A DNA stretch of 64,000 nucleotides from Glycine soja (taxonomy: Eukaryota; Streptophyta; Magnoliopsida; Fabales; Fabaceae). Numbering within the stretch: the stretch's first letter is position 1; each line of letters starts with the position of its first letter. Under the pieces are notes generated by a model. It was not told the DNA's origin, made no database searches, and saw nothing but the letters and a program-made list of their open reading frames with translations. Position numbers and translations under genes: made by a program. The stretch covers positions 16,835,865-16,899,864 of the forward strand of contig NC_041005.1 in NCBI RefSeq assembly GCF_004193775.1, read 5' to 3'. Shown here in pieces: positions 59,730 through 64,000 of this stretch.

Positions 59730-60062
59730 GAAATAAAATTACATTTAGAAGTTGAAATAAAATTTCTTTTTTTTTAATCTGTACTTCTAATGAAATAAAA
59801 TTACATTTAGAAGTTGAAATAAAATTTCTTTTTTTTAATGTGTACTTGTAATGAAATAAAATTACATTTAGAAGTTGAAATAAAATTTCTTTTTTTTTAA
59901 TGTGTACTTCTAATGAAATAAAATTACATTTAGAAGTTGAAATAAAATTTCTTTTTTTTAATGTGTACTTCTAATGAAATGAAATTACATTTAGAAGTTG
60001 AAATAAAATTTCTTTTTTTTAATGTGTACTTGTCAAGAAATAAAATTACATTTAGAAGTTGA
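59730..60062. repeat. Tandem repeat of 61-62 bp, six copies, from mudrA 3' UTR
   Basis: Units start with GAAATAAAATTACATTTAGA at 59730, 59792, 59853, 59915, 59976 and 60037, joined by T-runs and TGTACTTCTAAT. The unit is the 3' UTR segment near 58722. Confidence 0.92.
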
Positions 60063-61400
60063 GGGTTAGTTCTTATATTTTAGGGTTAGGGGTTAGTTCT
60101 GAACATTTTAGGGGTTAGGGTTAGTTCTTAATTGTTAGGGTTAGGGCTAGTTCTTATATTTTAGGGTTAGGGTTTAGTTCTGAACATTTTAGGGGTTAGG
60201 GTTAGTTTTTTGTTTTAGGGGTTAGGGTTAGTTCTTAATGGTTAGGGCTAGGGTTAGTTCTTATATTTTAGGGTTAGGGTTTAGTTCTAAACATTTTAGG
60301 GGTTAGGGTTAGTTTTTTATTTTAGGGGTTAGGGTTAGTTCTTAATGGTTAGGGCTAGGGTTAGTTCTTATATTTTAGGGTTAGGGTTTAGTTCTAAACA
60401 TTTTAGGGGTTAGGGTTAGTTTTTTATTTTAGGGGTTAGGGTTAGTTCTTAATGGTTAGGGTTAGGGTTAGTTCTTATATTTTAGGGTTAGGGGTTAGTT
60501 CTGAACATTTTAGGGGTTAGGGTTAGTTCTTAATTGTTAGGGTTAGGGCTAGTTCTTATATTTTAGGGTTAGGGGTTAGTTCTTAATGGTTAGGGTTAGG
60601 GTTAGTTCTTATATTTTAGGGTTAGGGGTTAGTTCTGAACATTTTAGGTGTTAGGGTTAGTTTTTTATTTTAGGGGTTAGGGTTAGTTCTTAATGGTTAG
60701 GGTTAGGGTTAGTTCTTATATTTTAGGGTTAGGGGTTAGTTCTAAACATTTTAGGGGTTAGGGTTAGTTCTTAATGGTTAGGGCTAGGGTTAGTTCTTAT
60801 ATTTTAGGGTTAGGGGTTAGTTCTAAACATTTTAGGGGTTACGGTTAGTTTTTTATTTTAGGGGTTAGGGTTAGTTCTTAATGGTTAGGGCTAGGGTTAG
60901 TTCTTATATTTTAGGGTTAGGGGTTAGTTCTAAACATTTTAGGGGTTACGGTTAGTTTTTTATTTTAGGGGTTAGGGTTAGTTCTTAATGGTTAGGGCTA
61001 GGGTTAGTTCTTATATTTTAGGGTTAGGGGTTAGTTCTAAACATTTTAGGGGTTAGGGTTAGTTCTTAATGGTTAGGGCTAGGGTTAGTTCTTATATTTT
61101 AGGGTTAGGGTTTAGTTCTAAACATTTTAGGGGTTAGGGTTAGTTTTTTATTTTAGGGGTTAGGGTTAGTTCTTAATGGTTAGGGCTAGGGTTAGTTCTT
61201 ATATTTTAGGGTTAGGGGTTAGTTCTAAACATTTTAGGGGTTACGGTTAGTTTTTTATTTTAGGGGTTAGGGTTAGTTGTTAATGGTTAGGGTTAGGGTT
61301 AGTTCTTATATTTTAGGGTTAGGGGTTAGTTCTAAACATTTTAGGGGTTACGGTTAGTTTTTTATTTTAGGGGTTAGGCTTAGGTTTTTTATTGTAGGGG
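60063..61400. repeat. Higher-order TTAGGG minisatellite, 107-bp period
   Basis: Using CTTAATGG as a marker, copies start at 60234, 60341, 60448, 60582, 60689, 60770, 60877, 60984, 61065, 61172 and (variant) 61279. The spacings are 107 bp, with 81-bp units missing one 26-bp subunit and one 134-bp unit. Subunits are 26-27 bp and contain TTAGGGTTAGGGGTTAG. The regular order shows recent amplification. Confidence 0.92.
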
Positions 61401-61567
61401 TTAGTTTTTGAGTTTTATTTGGTTTAGGGTTCATTGATTATTATAGTTTCATACGCGACATAAATATTATCCATAAGTAAGCCTTAATAAACTGAATATC
61501 ATACATTACGCCATGAATGCCAAATTACAAATATACAACAAAGCCTTAATAAACAAAGACATGCATA

Positions 61568-63835
61568 TCATTCATTTTGGTGTCCGTCATGTCGTGAGGA
61601 TGTGCCACATGGTCGATCCCATCTTCGTGCTTGGCGATCAGGATTTCTTCTGCCCCGATGCCTCCCCGCTTCTTCTTCGTCAGCCTCCGCAGAAAATGCG
61701 TGCCGCAAATCAACACCGAATAAGTCACCCGTATTAGGTATTTGTCCCGGTACATTCCATTGTGTTCCTAACGGGGCATTAGGTGTTGGAATTGGGCCAT
61801 GATATTGCTGTGAAGGGGTCATTGTGGGCCATGAAAAATGAGCTTGTGTTTCCGCAACACCACCGAACGATTGCTGGCTTGCAGAAGTATCAGTGTGATG
61901 ACCCTGAAAAGGATACTGATACATCTGTGTCGGATACTCAGCAAATGTTTGTGGCGTGTAATACATTCCATGGCCACGCTCCGCCATTTGTTGGGAATAT
62001 TCTTCCGCTTCAACAGTGTCCCTTCTTCTGTCTATCCCCTGAGTTTCAATACTTGACTGAAGCATGTGAAACTGTTGTGCAGGAAATTGACGCTCTGATG
62101 CGGGACCATGTGACACTGGCTCAGTGACTCTCTCTTGCTCTTCGGATAAAATTGTAATTTTTTCCACATAAGGCACGAGATCATCAAATGTGCATGTATT
62201 CCTCCCTTGAGGAGACACCATGTATTGTAATGCCTCCGCAACTTCACCCTGCATTTATAAGGGTAAAAAAATTAATGGCCATCATTAAATAAAACTTCAA
62301 GTTAAAATTTGAAAAAAATTAAAAAATACCAATGTAGCCGTCTTTGCATTTGCTGGGTCAACAAACATCTTTGTCTTTTGCCTATACCAGACCATGTAGT
62401 CCGAGTTAAAACTCAATAGGCCTTCTTGTCGGGGATAAGCATCGACCCTAAATGCATGGCGATTATTCCATTGATCAATCATTGGGGCGAACAATTGCCC
62501 CCAATTTTCGTCATGTTTCCCTTTCAATGTTATGCCATGAATGTTTAAGGGTTGTGAAGGAGACTCTGAAATTGGTTGTTGCATCCCAAATTGTCTCAAT
62601 ACTCTGTCCGGTTGGTGCCACTCAATAACTTGGAAACAAATTAGTGGCACCACCGCGTACCACGCGAGACTTCCGACTAAACAAACGGGAGGCAACAATG
62701 ATATTACGGTTGATGGGTACGGCTCCCACACAAACTGCATATAACAACATAGTTATGAACATTTTAGTAAAATAACACATATAATTTTTTATTTTACAAA
62801 TAGAATAACATGTTCTTACCTCATGACGTTTCATAATATCTAACTTGCGACAAAAAACTCTCACATCATCATTGCCGATATGTTGGTTTCCACGTCGCAG
62901 CCACCTACAAAGATTAAAATTTAATATATGGTAAAACCATTTATTCTATTGAAATGAAAGGCGCTGCTAAAAATGACTAACCTATGCCCCAGTGGTGTAT
63001 TTTCTACTTGGGAAGGAGTCCTCTTTGGAGCCAAGGTTGGACATCGTTCCCATGCCCACATTTGTAGTAAGATGCACATACCTCCGATTGATTTAGTTTT
63101 ATAATCGGTGGCATTGCACATCTCTCTGTATAGAAAACCAAGTACGGCAGCTCCCCATGCATATCTGCCACATTCTTCAAAGTCACGTAAAAATTGAAGG
63201 TATCTTAGCGAAACTTTGTTACTGCTTTTATCAACGAACAAGACACCTCCAATGAATCTCAATATCCATGCACGGGCAAACCTTCGTACTTGTTCTTCGT
63301 CGTCGTTATTATTTATTTGGGCAAAATGGTGAGCCAGCCAACTTAATTTCACCACACTACCTCTAATTTCATCTTCTTGTGGTCTGACTCCCAATAATTC
63401 CTCACATAAATCAGCCCAATCAAGATTTGTTGGACCGATTAATGGTAAACCATCCACACTTATACCTAACAATACAGAGACGTCTTGGAGAGTAATAGTA
63501 CATTCTCCGCATCTCATGTGAAAGGTATGTGTTTCCGGCCTCCATCTTTCTATCAGAGCACTAATTAATGAGGCATTTATTTTTAAGTACCCCATCTTGA
63601 TAATCCAGGCGAAACCAGATTGTAGAAGAAAAGGAAAAATTTGCTCAGGAATTTGTTCTTCCCCTTGATACGTGGGGACAGCTCGTCTGATATGTAATTT
63701 CCTATCTTCTTCCCCATTCCAAACATGTTCTGAAACATGTTTAGGTTGCATCCATAATACATCAGCATCGATGGGGCCAGACTTAATGTTAACATGTGAT
63801 GAAGATGATGATGAAGATGATGATGAAGATGCCAT
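61568..63835 (-). CDS. PMD (plant mobile domain) protein carried by the MULE, intact
   Basis: Four exons: 63835-62982, 62904-62820, 62734-62330 and 62248-61568, all GT-AG with phases that fit, giving 2025 nt and 674 aa without a break. After a Ser run come ADVLWMQPKHVSEHVWNG, MGYLKINASLISALIERWRP and TFHMRCGECTITLQDVSVLL, then GISVDGLPLIG and LLGVRP. This is the PMD core (PF10536) shared with Arabidopsis MAIN and MAIL1 and with transposon-borne relatives. Later exons give IEWHQPDRVLRQFG and YMVWYRQKTKMFVDP, then a Gln/Ser/Thr/Pro-rich tail ending in a basic GRHRGRRNPDRQARRW stretch that may be a nuclear signal. Databases often call it phosphatase 7 long form homolog, but no phosphatase domain is present. 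Its molecular role is unknown; MAIN/MAIL1 act in silencing and genome stability. Confidence 0.85.
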
Positions 63836-64000
63836 TGCTACTACAAAAAAAAAATATAATACATTATTTGTAGATAATATAAATTAAATTAAAATACACA
63901 CATTTATAAAAACATTATTAAATATATAACAATAAATTTGAAAAAAATCAAACTGGCCAATTTTTAATATATTCTATACATAAATTAAAATACATGTGAA
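63836..64000 (-). other. Start of the PMD copy 2 leader intron
   Basis: An acceptor TTTTTGTAG lies just upstream of the ATG, as in copy 1. The AT-rich sequence matches 50640-50810 and continues beyond the window. Confidence 0.6.

Larger units (their letters stand above)
53712..64000 (+). mobile_element. MULE copy 2 with mudrA-type transposase and a convergent PMD gene
   Basis: Order: TIR-like end (53712-54080), leader with intron, mudrA-type gene (plus, 55799-58611), 3' UTR, minisatellites (58850-61400), PMD gene (minus, 61568-63835), and its AT-rich leader running off the window. The two genes converge on the minisatellite. The element is at least 10.3 kb; the right TIR is outside the window. 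Confidence 0.85.

Noticed and set aside
46780..61400. Interstitial telomere or chromosome-end signal from TTAGGG repeats
   Set aside because: The plant telomere unit is TTTAGGG in perfect arrays. Here the words are spaced by T-rich filler in 26-27-bp and 107-bp units inside a transposon.
60063..61400. CRISPR-like array
   Set aside because: The spacers are not unique, the repeats are AT-rich minisatellite units, and the DNA is a eukaryotic transposon.
61568..63835. Serine/threonine phosphatase
   Set aside because: The usual database name derives from a fusion homolog; no metallophosphatase motifs occur in the 674 residues.

Overview
The window is plant nuclear DNA, almost certainly from a legume and most likely soybean (Glycine). 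Evidence: GT-AG introns, AT-rich spacers with long (TA)n tracts, a SIRE1-like Ty1/copia element whose LTRs carry arrays of a TAATCGATTA palindrome, gypsy LTRs with CGCTAAGCG arrays, and MULE, hAT and LINE relics. The species is inferred; no marker gene proves it. The region is a transposon graveyard with one clear host gene.

Layout. 1-1473 (minus): start of a copia gag plus its leader and LTR, lying in the intron next to an orphan DNA2-helicase exon (1521-1672). 2626-7147 (plus): a decayed copia element with both LTRs. 8047-10924: a large gypsy-type LTR-like block. 10925-11393: MULE transposase C-terminal relic. 13.5-16.4 kb: inverted MITE-like repeats. 16780-19030 (minus): the only convincing host gene, sister-chromatid cohesion factor DCC1 (three coding exons, 396 aa, a 5' UTR intron, an E2F-like promoter site). 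19.1-24.2 kb: a MITE, a palindrome cluster, a MULE PB1 relic, a solo LTR with target duplication CATAC, and a LINE ORF1 relic.

24291-38180 is an old copia element (plus) interrupted twice: by a young, nearly complete 9.2-kb SIRE-like element (25086-34310, minus; duplication GTAGT) with an intact 1030-aa pol and an extra ORF after pol, and by a 1.4-kb solo LTR (35624-37002, duplication also GTAGT). It abuts a hAT transposase gene (38475-40976, minus) broken by one homopolymer frameshift. Next come a fragment of an ABI5/AREB-type bZIP gene (41807-42133) and the 5' part of a Ty3/gypsy element (42530-46507).

The most interesting part is 46.5-64 kb. Two copies of one Mutator-like element (MULE) family lie with TIR-like ends facing each other. 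The right copy (53712 to beyond the window) reads: TIR, mudrA-type transposase (plus), a TTAGGG-rich minisatellite, then a convergent gene (minus) for a plant-mobile-domain (PMD) protein. This is the convergent two-gene plan of maize MuDR, with a PMD gene in the second-gene position. In this copy the transposase is broken by two nonsense codons and two frameshifts, while the PMD gene stays open across four exons (674 codons). The left copy (about 46521-52354) has lost its transposase at a junction with templated filler DNA, and its PMD gene carries two TGG-to-TGA nonsense codons.
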